A DNA stretch of 64,000 bases from an uncultured Gammaproteobacteria bacterium (GCA_937898685.1 CALEJT010000045.1:19105-83104), one strand, 5' to 3'. Positions 9,047-18,052 are shown, numbered from the stretch's first letter. Made by a program: numbers and translations. The notes: generated by a model not told the origin, from the sequence alone.

Positions 9047-9681
9047 GCGCGCAGCTCCCGCCGGCCGGCCAGCGCATCGAGATCGATGCGCTTGAGTTCC
9101 CAGTCGAGCTGCAGTTGATGATGTGTCGTGAGGAGCACGGAACCACCAGCGCGCGCCTTGGCCGCCACTTGTTTCTCGAGTGCCGCCACGGCATGACGAT
9201 CGAGTGCCGTGAAGGGTTCGTCGAGTATCCACAGTGATGCGGGCGACAGATTGAGACGCGCGAGACTCACGCGGCGCTGCTGACCTGCGGAAAGATTGCG
9301 GCAGGGCACGTCTTCGTAACCACGCAAACCCTGCGCGGCGAGCGCGGCTTCGATCGCAGCATCATCGGAAAACCCCGTCACAGCGCAGAACCAGCGCAGG
9401 TTCTGCAGCGGCGTGAGGGCTTTGTTGATGGCGGGACTGTGCCCCAGATAGAACACACCCGCGCGGAACTCCTCGGAAACACGCTGCACGGGCTCACCCT
9501 GCCAGAAGATGTCGCCGCTGTAGTCGTGGTTGAGCCCGCAGAGGATGCGCAGCAAGGTGGTCTTGCCGCTGCCGTTTTGGCCCTGCACCTGCCAGACCTC
9601 GCCCGGAGCGATGGCGAAATCGAGATTGGTGAACAGGACTCTTTCATCCCGTTCACAGTGCAAGGCGCTGACGCTGAGCAT
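9043..9681 (-). CDS. ccmA: Haem exporter ATP-binding subunit CcmA
   Basis: A 212-residue ABC ATPase with P-loop GQNGSGKTT (about residues 34-42), ABC signature NLSAGQQRRVSLARL and Walker B LWILDEPFTALD, followed by the H-loop TTHH. The short length and ccmB linkage identify it as CcmA. It is the first ccm gene and starts nine bases after the dcd stop, so dcd and ccm are probably co-transcribed. Confidence 0.94.
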   Translation of the reverse strand: MLSVSALHCERDERVLFTNLDFAIAPGEVWQVQGQNGSGKTTLLRILCGLNHDYSGDIFWQGEPVQRVSEEFRAGVFYLGHSPAINKALTPLQNLRWFCAVTGFSDDAAIEAALAAQGLRGYEDVPCRNLSAGQQRRVSLARLNLSPASLWILDEPFTALDRHAVAALEKQVAAKARAGGSVLLTTHHQLQLDWELKRIDLDALAGRRELRA

Positions 9682-9690
9682 GAGCTGGCT

Positions 9691-10260
9691 TCAGGGCTTG
9701 GGCGGAGTGACCCCGGTTTGCCCCATGTACTTGCCGGCGCGGTCACGGTAGCTGATGTCGCACATCTCGTCGGACTCGAAGAACAACATCTGCGCCACAC
9801 CTTCATTGGCGTAGATCTTGGCCGGCAGCGGCGTCGTGTTGGAGAACTCGAGCGTCACGTGGCCTTCCCATTCCGGTTCGAGCGGAGTGACGTTGACGAT
9901 GATGCCGCAGCGCGCGTACGTGGACTTGCCCAGACACACGGTCAGCACGTTGCGGGGGATGCGGAAGTACTCCACCGTGCGCGCCAGTGCAAAGGAATTC
10001 GGCGGAATGATGCAATAGTCTTCGGTGATGCTGACGAAACTCGTCTCATCGAAGTTCTTCGGATCCACCACGTTGGTGGTGTGAACATTGGTGAAAATCT
10101 TGAATTCATTGGCGCAACGCACGTCGTAGCCGTAGCTCGACGTGCCATAGGAGATCACCTTGCGCCCTTCGGTCTGACGGATCTGGTTGGGTTCGAAGGG
10201 CTCGATCATGCCGTGTTCGAGCGCCATACGGCGGATCCAGTGATCAGATTTGATGCTCAT
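9691..10260 (-). CDS. dcd: dCTP deaminase
   Basis: A 189-residue enzyme of the dCTP deaminase/dUTPase trimeric fold. It deaminates dCTP to dUTP for dTMP synthesis in the cytoplasm. The N-terminus MSIKSDHWIRRMA, the YGTSSYGYDVR strand and the central GFALARTVEY-type stretch (NSFALARTVEYFRIP) are diagnostic, as is the C-terminal FFESDEMCDISYRDRAGKYMGQ. The length matches proteobacterial Dcd. It is the first gene of a long minus-strand run leading into ccmA and faces the cytochrome c gene divergently. Confidence 0.95.
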   Translation of the reverse strand: MSIKSDHWIRRMALEHGMIEPFEPNQIRQTEGRKVISYGTSSYGYDVRCANEFKIFTNVHTTNVVDPKNFDETSFVSITEDYCIIPPNSFALARTVEYFRIPRNVLTVCLGKSTYARCGIIVNVTPLEPEWEGHVTLEFSNTTPLPAKIYANEGVAQMLFFESDEMCDISYRDRAGKYMGQTGVTPPKP

Positions 10261-10321
10261 TCGCCTGCCTTGCCTGCCTGAAGTACCGTTGTAGACCTAC
10301 GCGTAACGAGGAATTTGGGGC

Positions 10322-10327
10322 TATAAT
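10322..10327 (+). promoter_or_regulatory. Putative -10 box upstream of the cytochrome c gene
   Basis: A perfect TATAAT in the divergent dcd/cytochrome region, about 127 bases before the cytochrome start. No good -35 is visible at 16-18 bases, so the assignment is tentative. Confidence 0.3.
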
Positions 10328-10453
10328 CCCCCGCGTTTTTTGCGGCCGGCAAAGATAACACACTTGCATGGCCATCGTAGGACTCCGATTAAGTCTGGAT
10401 TCAGTCATTTTCGACTAAGGTCCCCTCAAGCCAACCCCACGTAGGAGAGAGTA

Positions 10454-10792
10454 ATGAAGTTGAAAGCTACCCTGGCCGTCGCCGCCCTGATTTCCCTGGC
10501 TTCCACGGGCGCAATGGCCGCCGGTGATCCCGAAAAAGGTAAAGCACTGTACGGCACCTGTGGCGCCTGCCACGGCATGAACGGTGAAGGTATGGAAGCG
10601 CTGAACGCACCGAAACTGGCAGGCCAAGAAGAGTGGTACACCATTCGTCAGCTGCAGAACTTCAAGAACGGCATCCGTGGCTCCAACCCGAAAGATACCT
10701 ACGGCATGCAGATGGCCCCGATGGCCCAGACGCTGCCCGATGACCAGGCAATGGCCGACGTGGCTGCCTACATCAAGTCTCTCGGCAAATAA
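10454..10792 (+). CDS. Small class I cytochrome c (c553/c4-like monohaem)
   Basis: A 112-residue precursor with a signal peptide (MKLKATLAVAALISLASTGAMAAG, cleavage near residue 22-24), so the mature protein is periplasmic. One CxxCH haem site is seen (GTCGACHGMNGEG; C36, C39, H40). A methionine-rich stretch at about 84-89 (MQMAPM) supplies the axial methionine. It resembles one half of a dihaem cytochrome c4 or a short-chain c553 and is a likely soluble electron carrier. It has a good AGGAGAG site and stands alone, ending at a strong terminator. The ccm operon lies just upstream on the other strand. Confidence 0.88.
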   Translation: MKLKATLAVAALISLASTGAMAAGDPEKGKALYGTCGACHGMNGEGMEALNAPKLAGQEEWYTIRQLQNFKNGIRGSNPKDTYGMQMAPMAQTLPDDQAMADVAAYIKSLGK

Positions 10793-10810
10793 GTTTGTCG
10801 CGATTCCCAG

Positions 10811-10836
10811 AAACCCCGGCTCGTCCGGGGTTTTTT
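10811..10836 (+). terminator. Rho-independent terminator after cytochrome c
   Basis: A GC-rich stem (AAACCCCGG / CCGGGGTTT) with loop CTCGT, followed by six T, 18 bases after the stop codon. Confidence 0.9.
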
Positions 10837-10977
10837 ATACCTGCGCTTTGGCAATCATCTTGCATCTTCTCGAGCACATCCGATGCGAGGCGCAAGTCGC
10901 CCAAGGTCTCACCCGCCCGGCTTTACCCCTCGCGTGCGGCTCTTGGTAGGATGTGAATCCATTGCTTGGAAACCGGC

Positions 10978-11676
10978 ATGCTGTCTGAACATCGCTTCTC
11001 GGATCAGAGCGCCCTCGTGCATGGCCTGCACGAGTTCTTCCTTGCCCGCCTCGAGGAGGCGCTGTCGCGCCATGCTGCCGTCTCGGTATTACTCTCCGGT
11101 GGCAGCAGTCCTTTGCCCTTCTATCGCGAACTCGGCCGCCAGAAGCTGCCCTGGGAACGCCTGCATCTGGCGCTGGTGGACGAACGTTGGGTGCCACCGA
11201 GCGAACCGGCCTCGAACGAAAAGGCGTTGCGCGAGGCCTTGGGTCCGGAGGCCGGCGCGCGCCTGACCGGCATGTACGATGGCTCAACGAAACCCGCCGC
11301 AGCCTTGCCCGAACTCAACCGCACCTACGCCGCCCTGCCCCGCCCCTGGAGCGTAGGCCTATTGGGACTCGGTGCCGATGGCCACACGGCTTCGCTCTTT
11401 CCCAATGCCTTCGGTCTCACGCAGGCACTGAGCACCACGGAACCTTGTGCCGCCATCACGGCGCACCAGAGTGAAGTGACCGGCCCCAACGTCGAGCGGA
11501 TGACCTTGAGCCTGAGTGCGCTGCTCGGCATCGAGCAGTTGATCCTGTTGTTCACGGGGGAGTCGAAGTGGCAGGTCTACGAACGAGCGCGTCTCACCAC
11601 CGATAGAAACGCCATGCCGGTGTCCTACCTGCTACAGCAGGATGATGTTCCTCTCGCCGTGTTCTGGAGCCCTTGA
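10978..11676 (+). CDS. pgl: 6-phosphogluconolactonase
   Basis: A 232-residue DevB-type lactonase of the glucosamine-6-phosphate isomerase fold. Visible motifs are VLLSGGSSPLPFYREL near residue 37, LALVDERWVPPSEPASNEKALREAL, and LGLGADGHTASLFP (about 130-143). It hydrolyses 6-phosphogluconolactone to 6-phosphogluconate. The start is ATG at 10978; a TTG four codons upstream is also in frame. The stop overlaps the edd start by one base (TGATG), placing it at the head of an Entner-Doudoroff operon. No zwf is present in the window. Confidence 0.93.
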   Translation: MLSEHRFSDQSALVHGLHEFFLARLEEALSRHAAVSVLLSGGSSPLPFYRELGRQKLPWERLHLALVDERWVPPSEPASNEKALREALGPEAGARLTGMYDGSTKPAAALPELNRTYAALPRPWSVGLLGLGADGHTASLFPNAFGLTQALSTTEPCAAITAHQSEVTGPNVERMTLSLSALLGIEQLILLFTGESKWQVYERARLTTDRNAMPVSYLLQQDDVPLAVFWSP

Positions 11677-13493
11677 TGCATCCCGTCGTCGAACGAGTCA
11701 CCGAAAAACTGATCGAACGCAGCCGCCCCTCGCGCCAGGATTATCTGGATCGCCTCGAACGTGCCGTGGAACGCGGCCGCCAACGTGTCCACCTCGATTG
11801 CGGCAATCTTGCGCACGGTTTTGCCGCCTGCTCGCTGCATGACAAGGAAGCACTGGCCGGCGGCGACGTGGCCAACATCGCCATCGTGTCGAGCTACAAC
11901 GACATGCTCTCGGCACATCAACCCCTGCAGAGTTTTCCGGACATCATCAAGCGCGCCGTGCGCGAGGCCGGCGGCGTGGCGCAATTCGCCGGAGGCGTGC
12001 CGGCGATGTGCGATGGCGTCACACAGGGTCAGGCCGGCATGGAACTTTCGCTCTTCAGTCGCGACGTGATTGCGATGGCTACCGCGGTGGCGCTCAGTCA
12101 CAACATGTTCGACGGCGCACTCTATCTCGGGGTGTGCGACAAGATCGTGCCGGGGCTTCTGATCGGCGCTCTCACCTTCTCGCATCTGCCCGCGCTCTTC
12201 GTTCCCGGTGGCCCGATGCCTTCGGGTTTGCCGAACAAGGAAAAACAGCGCATTCGTCAGCTCTACGCCGAAGGGAAGGTTGGCAGATCTGAACTCCTGG
12301 CCTCCGAATCGGCCTCCTATCACAGCCCGGGTACCTGCACCTTCTACGGCACGGCCAACAGCAATCAGATGATGGTGGAGTTGATGGGCCTGCATTTGCC
12401 GGGCGCTTCCTTCATCAATCCGAACACGCCGCTGCGCGATGCGCTCACCGCCGCTGCCGGCCGCCAGATCCTGAAGTTCACCAGCACCGGACCCGACTAT
12501 CGCCCCATCGGCAAGGTGGTCGATGAAAAAGCCATCATCAACGCCGTCGTCGGCCTATTGGCAACGGGTGGTTCCACCAACCACACGCTGCATCTGCTGG
12601 CGATCGCACAGGCCGCGGGCATCCAACTCGAATGGGAAGACTTCCATGAACTCTCCTCTGCCGTACCCCTGTTGGCGCGCATCTATCCCAACGGCGAAGC
12701 CGACGTGAATCACTTCCAGGCTGCAGGTGGCATGGCAGTGTTGACGCGCTATCTGCTCGAAGCGGAGTTGATACACAAGGACATCCTGACGATGGGCGAC
12801 GCCAAAGGTCTGGAACAGTACACGCAGGAGCCCTGGCTCGATGGCGACGAGCTGCGTTGGCGTGAAGGCCCCGAGGAAACGCGTGACTCCAGCATTCTGC
12901 GCAGCACGGCGCAGCCCTTCTCTCCCACGGGAGGTTTGCATCTTTTACAAGGCAACCTCGGCAAGGCAGTGATCAAGGTGTCCGCTGTGAAGCAGGAACA
13001 CTGGAGCGTCACGGCACCGGCGCTGGTGTTCGACGAACAGGATGCGCTGCTCGCCGCCTTCGCCAATGGCGAGCTCGAGCGCGACTTCGTCGCTGTGGTA
13101 CGCCACCAAGGCCCCCATGCGATGGGCATGCCGGAACTGCACAAGCTCACTCCCGTGTTGGGCGTGTTGCAGGATCGTGGCTTCAAGGTGGCGCTCGTCA
13201 CCGATGGGCGCATGTCCGGTGCTTCCGGCAAGGTGCCGGCCGCGATCCATCTCAGTCCCGAAGCCGCCCGCGGCGGGCCGATCGCAAAGATTCGCAACGG
13301 TGATCTCATTCATCTCGATGCCGGCGCAGGTACGCTCGACGTCTTGGTCGATGCCACCGAATTCGCTGCACGCGCGCCGGAACCCTATCGCGGAGAGGAT
13401 CACGGTTTCGGCACTGGGCGCGAGTTGTTTGCGAGCTTCCGTGAAATCGTTGGTCCAGCCGATGCCGGCGCCAGTGTGTTCTATCGTCGCTGA
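11676..13493 (+). CDS. edd: Phosphogluconate dehydratase
   Basis: A 605-residue IlvD/Edd-family [4Fe-4S] dehydratase that converts 6-phosphogluconate to KDPG. The N-terminus HPVVERVTEKLIERSRPSR, the MCDGVTQGQAGMELSLFSRD stretch, the YLGVCDKIVPGLLIG stretch and the C-terminal VTDGRMSGASGKVPAAIHLSPEA motif are all typical of Edd. The length is normal. It is translationally coupled to pgl and followed 18 bases later by eda. Confidence 0.96.
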   Translation: MHPVVERVTEKLIERSRPSRQDYLDRLERAVERGRQRVHLDCGNLAHGFAACSLHDKEALAGGDVANIAIVSSYNDMLSAHQPLQSFPDIIKRAVREAGGVAQFAGGVPAMCDGVTQGQAGMELSLFSRDVIAMATAVALSHNMFDGALYLGVCDKIVPGLLIGALTFSHLPALFVPGGPMPSGLPNKEKQRIRQLYAEGKVGRSELLASESASYHSPGTCTFYGTANSNQMMVELMGLHLPGASFINPNTPLRDALTAAAGRQILKFTSTGPDYRPIGKVVDEKAIINAVVGLLATGGSTNHTLHLLAIAQAAGIQLEWEDFHELSSAVPLLARIYPNGEADVNHFQAAGGMAVLTRYLLEAELIHKDILTMGDAKGLEQYTQEPWLDGDELRWREGPEETRDSSILRSTAQPFSPTGGLHLLQGNLGKAVIKVSAVKQEHWSVTAPALVFDEQDALLAAFANGELERDFVAVVRHQGPHAMGMPELHKLTPVLGVLQDRGFKVALVTDGRMSGASGKVPAAIHLSPEAARGGPIAKIRNGDLIHLDAGAGTLDVLVDATEFAARAPEPYRGEDHGFGTGRELFASFREIVGPADAGASVFYRR

Positions 13494-13511
13494 TTCGATC
13501 GAGGAGTCGTC

Positions 13512-14138
13512 ATGAGCAAGACCATACGCGAGATCATGCAGGCCGTGCCGGTGATTCCGGTGCTCACCATCGAGCGGCTGGAAAGTGCCCTGCCCCTGGC
13601 GGAGGCCTTGATCAGTGGCGGACTGACCGTTCTAGAAATCACCCTGCGCACACCTGCCGCAGTGGAAGCCATCAAGCTCATCAAGGCGACCTTTCCACAG
13701 GCATGCACCGGAGCCGGCACCGTCATCGACAGGGCGACGCTCGACATGGCCTTGGCCGCGGGTGCGGACTTCATCGTCAGCCCGGGTTCCACGCCGGAAT
13801 TGTTGCGTGCAGTGCGATCCACAGATGTGCCCTACCTCCCCGGGGTCGCGACTCCGAGCGAGCTCATGCAGGCACTCGATCATGGCTTCACCGAGCTCAA
13901 GTTCTTCCCAGCCGAAGCCGCCGGCGGCGTATCGATGTTGAAGTCCCTGGCGGCCCCCTTGCCACAGGCACTGTTCTGCCCCACCGGTGGCATCACGGTC
14001 GACAGCGCGCCCTCTTATCTCGCCCTGCCCAACGTCGCGTGCGTGGGTGGTTCCTGGATGGCGACCAAGTCGATGATCGATGCCGGCGACTGGCGCGGCA
14101 TCCACACGCTCGCCGCCACGGCGGCAGCACTGCGCTGA
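13512..14138 (+). CDS. eda: KDPG (2-keto-3-deoxy-6-phosphogluconate) aldolase
   Basis: A 208-residue class I aldolase with a TIM barrel. The Schiff-base lysine is K130 in HGFTELKFFPAEAAGG, and the catalytic glutamate is E42 in VLEITLRTP. It cleaves KDPG to pyruvate and glyceraldehyde-3-phosphate. A strong GAGGAG ribosome binding site precedes the ATG. It is the third gene of the pgl-edd-eda-glk cluster. Confidence 0.96.
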   Translation: MSKTIREIMQAVPVIPVLTIERLESALPLAEALISGGLTVLEITLRTPAAVEAIKLIKATFPQACTGAGTVIDRATLDMALAAGADFIVSPGSTPELLRAVRSTDVPYLPGVATPSELMQALDHGFTELKFFPAEAAGGVSMLKSLAAPLPQALFCPTGGITVDSAPSYLALPNVACVGGSWMATKSMIDAGDWRGIHTLAATAAALR

Positions 14139-14147
14139 GACCGTTAC

Positions 14148-15101
14148 ATGATCGAACGTTCTGTCCCCTGGGTAGTGGCCGACATCGGCGGCACCAATGC
14201 ACGCTTCGCCTGCGTCGATCCCGACACGCAAACGCTCGATCGCATAGAGCAATATCTCTGCGAAGATTTCGCCACTCTCGAGGAGGTGGTGCGGCTGTAC
14301 CTGAAACAACAGGATTTCGAGCAAGCGCCGCCGATGTGCCTGGCAGTAGCCGGAGTCGTCGAGCGCGACTACATCAGCCTGCCGAACAATCATTGGGAAT
14401 TCAGTCAGGATGCGATGCGCAAGTCGCTCGATGCAGACCTGAAGTTCATCAACGACTTCACCGCCCAGCTCTACGCCACCTTCACTCTGCAGGAAAACGA
14501 AATCCGTTGGATCGACACACCGCGTCCCACCGGCCGACTCGTGCGTGCAGCGATCGGGCCTGGCACTGGTCTCGGTGTGAAGGCACTGACGCCCGAAGGC
14601 GGCTTGGTGCCTTCGGAGGGCGGTCACTTCGCCTATGCGCCACTCGATGAACACGAGATGGAACTCTTGCGCGTGATCTGGCGCCGTTTCGAACGCGTCT
14701 CCGTCGAGCGTCTCACCTCAGGTCCTGGCCTCAGCCTGCTGTATTGGGCCAACGGTGTGCTGCACGGCAAGGAAGTAGAGCTCGAACCCGAACAAGTGAG
14801 CACCGGCGCAGCCGAAGGCGATGCACTTTGTCAGCAAGCGGTCGACGATTTCATTCGCGTGCTCGGCGCGACCGCCGGCGATCTCGCGCTGATTCTGGGC
14901 GCCTACGATGGCGTGTATCTGATGGGCGACCTGTTGCGCAAACTGGCACCACTGTTCGATCCCGCGGCGCTGCGCGCACGCTTCAACGCCAAGGGGCGCT
15001 ACGCCGACGTCTGCGCCGAAATTCCCTTGGCGCTGGTCCACGCCGACCACACGGGACTGCGTGGCTGCGCCGAAGTATTGCGTCGTCATCTCTCAGCTTG
15101 A
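14148..15101 (+). CDS. glk: Glucokinase
   Basis: A 317-residue bacterial ROK-unrelated Glk-family kinase. The phosphate-1 motif is VVADIGGTNARFAC (about residues 6-19), the LAVAGVVE strand and the substrate loop SLPNNHWEFS follow, and the ATP-binding IGPGTGLGVKAL motif with SEGGHFAYAP is clear. It phosphorylates glucose in the cytoplasm and feeds the Entner-Doudoroff enzymes encoded just upstream. No obvious Shine-Dalgarno lies in the nine-base gap from eda, so it probably relies on coupling. Confidence 0.94.
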   Translation: MIERSVPWVVADIGGTNARFACVDPDTQTLDRIEQYLCEDFATLEEVVRLYLKQQDFEQAPPMCLAVAGVVERDYISLPNNHWEFSQDAMRKSLDADLKFINDFTAQLYATFTLQENEIRWIDTPRPTGRLVRAAIGPGTGLGVKALTPEGGLVPSEGGHFAYAPLDEHEMELLRVIWRRFERVSVERLTSGPGLSLLYWANGVLHGKEVELEPEQVSTGAAEGDALCQQAVDDFIRVLGATAGDLALILGAYDGVYLMGDLLRKLAPLFDPAALRARFNAKGRYADVCAEIPLALVHADHTGLRGCAEVLRRHLSA

Positions 15102-15108
15102 GGCAGTC

Positions 15109-15633
15109 ATGTTCGCCCGAATTTTTCCTGTACCAGTTCTGCTGAGCCTCGTCATGAATGCAGTGCCCGCGCAAGCACTCGAGCTTGGCGCGCCGGCACC
15201 AGCATTCGAATTGCCGGTGCTCGGTGCGGAAGAGTCAGCCGCTTCCCTTACGCTCGAATCGCTGCGCGGCAAGGTGCTCTACGTGGATTTCTGGGCCTCA
15301 TGGTGTGCACCGTGCCGTTTCTCGATGCCGCTGCTCGATGCACTGCGCAAGGAACTGCAAAGCGAAGGTGCGGCTTTCGAAGTGGTGGCCGTGAACGTGG
15401 ACGAACGCATCGAAGATGCGCGCAGCTTTCTGCAGCAGATTCCGGTGTCGTACCTGGTGGTGAGAGATGCCAGCGGTGCCACGCCCTCCGCGTATGAACT
15501 GCAGGGCATGCCCACGGGCTTTCTGCTCGATGCGCAAGGACAGATTCGTTTGATCCATCCCGGCTTCAAGCGTGACGACATCGACCTGATCGAAGCAGAA
15601 GCACGCCAGCTGTTACGAGAAAACTCGCGCTGA
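15109..15633 (+). CDS. TlpA/ResA-like periplasmic thioredoxin
   Basis: A 174-residue protein with an N-terminal signal sequence (about residues 1-22, ending PAQA) and a thioredoxin fold with active site WASWCAPCRFSMP (WCAPC near residues 65-69) and the cis-proline loop GMPTGFLLD. It is exported and probably acts as a disulfide reductase or oxidoreductase; the partner is unknown. The start is ATG at 15109, seven bases after the glk stop; a longer in-frame extension overlapping glk is rejected because it would bury the signal peptide. It sits at the end of the sugar operon without an obvious metabolic link. Confidence 0.85.
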   Translation: MFARIFPVPVLLSLVMNAVPAQALELGAPAPAFELPVLGAEESAASLTLESLRGKVLYVDFWASWCAPCRFSMPLLDALRKELQSEGAAFEVVAVNVDERIEDARSFLQQIPVSYLVVRDASGATPSAYELQGMPTGFLLDAQGQIRLIHPGFKRDDIDLIEAEARQLLRENSR

Positions 15634-15639
15634 GCGCAC

Positions 15640-15667
15640 AAAAAAATACGGAGCCCGAAGGCTCCGT
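15640..15667 (-). terminator. Terminator of the YVTN propeller gene
   Basis: The inverted repeat ACGGAGCC-CGAA-GGCTCCGT is followed, read on the minus strand, by a run of T. It lies about 25 bases past the stop of the minus-strand propeller gene and also just past the plus-strand thioredoxin gene. Confidence 0.85.
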
Positions 15668-15692
15668 GAATCCCGATTTTCCTGCTTGTTAT

Positions 15693-16721
15693 TCAGAGAC
15701 CCGGCCACACACCCCACGGGGTGGAACCGACCGGCACCTTGGTGGTGACGGTGAAGGTGGCCACGTCGATCACGGACACATCGTTCGACGGACCATTGGC
15801 GGAATAGAGCTTGCTGCCATCGGGGCTGATGGTCAGGCCCCAGGGACGCTGACCGGCTTCGACGGACTTGATGACTTCCTTGGTGGCAAGATCGATGGCG
15901 ACCACGGTACGGGCGCGACCATTGGCGACGTAGAGCGTCTTGTCATCCGGCGACAGCACGACGCCCATCGGCAAGGAACCTTCCGGCAGACTCAACGTAT
16001 CGACGACGGTATCGTTCGCCACGTCGATGACGGAAATGCTGCCACCGACTTCGTTCGACACGTAGGCGCGACTGCTGTCGCGGCTGAACACGATGTCACG
16101 CGGACGCAGGCCAACCGGAATCGAAGCACGCACGGAGTTGGTGGCGGTATCGATCACGGTGATCTCGCTCGTCACTTCACCGGTCACGTAAGCAACCTTG
16201 CCATCGGGGGATACACGCACGCCTTCGGGTTCACGCCCCGTCGGCAACTCGAGAATGATCTCGCCCTTCGCGATGTCGACGACACTGGCGAGGTTGGCGT
16301 TCTCGTTGGCGATGTACATCAGGCCGGTGTCCCAGTTGACGTCGAACTGTTCGGGATCGAGACCGCTCGGCAGTACGCGCAATACTCGACCAGCCGCCGT
16401 GTCGACTTCGGCGATGCCATCGGCGCTGAGGTCGACCTCGAGTTTTTCACACTCTTCGTCATCCATCGTGGGCGGACACTTCGGTGCGCCGCTCAGGGCC
16501 ACGTACAGACGCGAGCCATCTGGGCTGACCTTGAGACCACGCGGACGCTTGCCGATGTCGATGGTATTGATGACGGTATTGGTGGCAGCGTCGATGACGC
16601 TGACGTTGTTGGAATCTTCGTTGGTGACGTAGATCTTGTAGTTGGCCTGCGCCAAGGCGCCACCTGCGAACAAGAGGCCTGCGAGGGCGAAGGAAAGTTT
16701 GTGCCAGGTCAGGTGTTTCAT
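15693..16721 (-). CDS. Secreted YVTN-repeat beta-propeller (PQQ-dependent catabolism-associated type)
   Basis: A 342-residue protein with a signal peptide (cleavage after GGALA, about residue 25) and at least seven repeats of the type VSPDGSRLYVA...VSVIDAATNTVVxTI...G. These YVTN repeats form a single beta-propeller. The whole length is propeller. It resembles the periplasmic YVTN proteins that accompany PQQ-dependent alcohol oxidation loci; the function is unknown, possibly binding or sensing. The start is at 16721 with GGAGGGG upstream. A cysteine-containing insert (CPPTMDDEECEK) interrupts repeat two. A PQQ-type dehydrogenase-like protein lies elsewhere in this window at 34928-36478. Confidence 0.8.
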   Translation of the reverse strand: MKHLTWHKLSFALAGLLFAGGALAQANYKIYVTNEDSNNVSVIDAATNTVINTIDIGKRPRGLKVSPDGSRLYVALSGAPKCPPTMDDEECEKLEVDLSADGIAEVDTAAGRVLRVLPSGLDPEQFDVNWDTGLMYIANENANLASVVDIAKGEIILELPTGREPEGVRVSPDGKVAYVTGEVTSEITVIDTATNSVRASIPVGLRPRDIVFSRDSSRAYVSNEVGGSISVIDVANDTVVDTLSLPEGSLPMGVVLSPDDKTLYVANGRARTVVAIDLATKEVIKSVEAGQRPWGLTISPDGSKLYSANGPSNDVSVIDVATFTVTTKVPVGSTPWGVWPGL

Positions 16722-16822
16722 GATCCCCTCCGGAGCGATTGAGTGCGGATTATCTGGCCCTATTCCGTCACTGGCAAATCTGATTGCCACTTTGCCGGTT
16801 TACGGCCAGGCAAGGCCTGCGC

Positions 16823-18052
16823 TCACTCCTGCTTGTTCAGATAGCGCACATCGCGCAGTTGCGGGAAACGCCAGGCCCATAGACCCGCCACCAGGATCGA
16901 GCCGACACCACCGAAAACCACAGCAGGAACGACACCGATCCACGCTGCCATCATGCCGGCGCGGAATTCACCCAGTTCGTTGGAAGCGCCAAGAAACACC
17001 ATGTTGGCGGCGTTGACACGGCCACGCACTTCATCGGGCGTCCACAGCTGCAACAGCGTTTCCCGCACCACGACGCTCACCATGTCGGAAGCGCCGATCA
17101 ACATCAGCAGCAGGATCGACAACCACGGCACGGTGGAAATACCGAAGAGCGCCGTGAAGAGACCGAACAAGGCCACGCAGCCGAGCAAGATGTATCCGGC
17201 GTGATCCTTGATCGGCGACATCGCGATGAAGGCCGCCATCGATACGGCGCCGATGCCCGGTGCGGCACGCAAGAGCCCAAGTCCCCACGGACCCAACTCG
17301 AGAATGTCACGCGCATAGACCGGCAGCAGCGCCACCGCACCGCCGAGCAGTACGGCGAAAAGATCGAGAGAAATCGCGCCGAGCACCACCGGCTGACGAC
17401 GAATGAAGCGCAGGCCATCGAAGAGGGAATCGAAGGTCACCTTGCGCGGTTGTTCCGGCGGTGGCGGCTCGGGGATGCGCAGCAACAGGAACACCGCCAT
17501 CGCCAACATCAGCGTTGCCGCTCCGTACGCGGTGAGGGCGGAGATGCCATAGAGCAGGCCGCCGATGGCGGGGCCCGCAATGGATGCGATCTGCCAGGCA
17601 GAGGAGTTCCATGTCACCGCATTGGCGAAGTCCTCACGCGGCACCAGGTTGACCACGAGCGACTGCGAGGCCGGACCGAAGAAGGCACGCGCCACCGCGA
17701 GCACCATGAGCAAGGCGAAGATCGGCAATACCGAACGCGGTCCCATGCCGGCATAGAGCAGCATCGATGCGGCACATACGAGCTGCACGCCCACGGCAAT
17801 GCTCATCACACGGCGCCGTCCGAAGCGATCGGCAACCGCTCCCGTGACCAATACCAACAACAACAGTGGCAGGAACTGCACGAGTCCGAGCATGCCGAGG
17901 TGGAAGGGATCACGCGTGAGGTCGTAGACCTGCCACGCCACGGCCACCGCCAATACCTGCACGGCGAATGTGGTGCAAACGCGGGCCCACCAATAGTGGA
18001 CATAGCTGCGATGGGAGAAAGCGGCAAAGCGGCGGTATTTTTCGATGCTCAT
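16823..18052 (-). CDS. MFS transporter (MFS_3 family)
   Basis: A 409-residue protein with 12 predicted membrane segments. The motif A-like loop is GAVADRFGRRRVMS (about residues 70-83), and RARAFFGPASQSLVVNLVPRED follows helix 4 in the way seen in EntS/MFS_3 exporters. The start ATG overlaps the recJ stop (ATGA), so it is translationally coupled to recJ. The substrate is unknown. It is a distant paralogue of the MFS gene at 1354-2622. Confidence 0.8.
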   Translation of the reverse strand: MSIEKYRRFAAFSHRSYVHYWWARVCTTFAVQVLAVAVAWQVYDLTRDPFHLGMLGLVQFLPLLLLVLVTGAVADRFGRRRVMSIAVGVQLVCAASMLLYAGMGPRSVLPIFALLMVLAVARAFFGPASQSLVVNLVPREDFANAVTWNSSAWQIASIAGPAIGGLLYGISALTAYGAATLMLAMAVFLLLRIPEPPPPEQPRKVTFDSLFDGLRFIRRQPVVLGAISLDLFAVLLGGAVALLPVYARDILELGPWGLGLLRAAPGIGAVSMAAFIAMSPIKDHAGYILLGCVALFGLFTALFGISTVPWLSILLLMLIGASDMVSVVVRETLLQLWTPDEVRGRVNAANMVFLGASNELGEFRAGMMAAWIGVVPAVVFGGVGSILVAGLWAWRFPQLRDVRYLNKQE

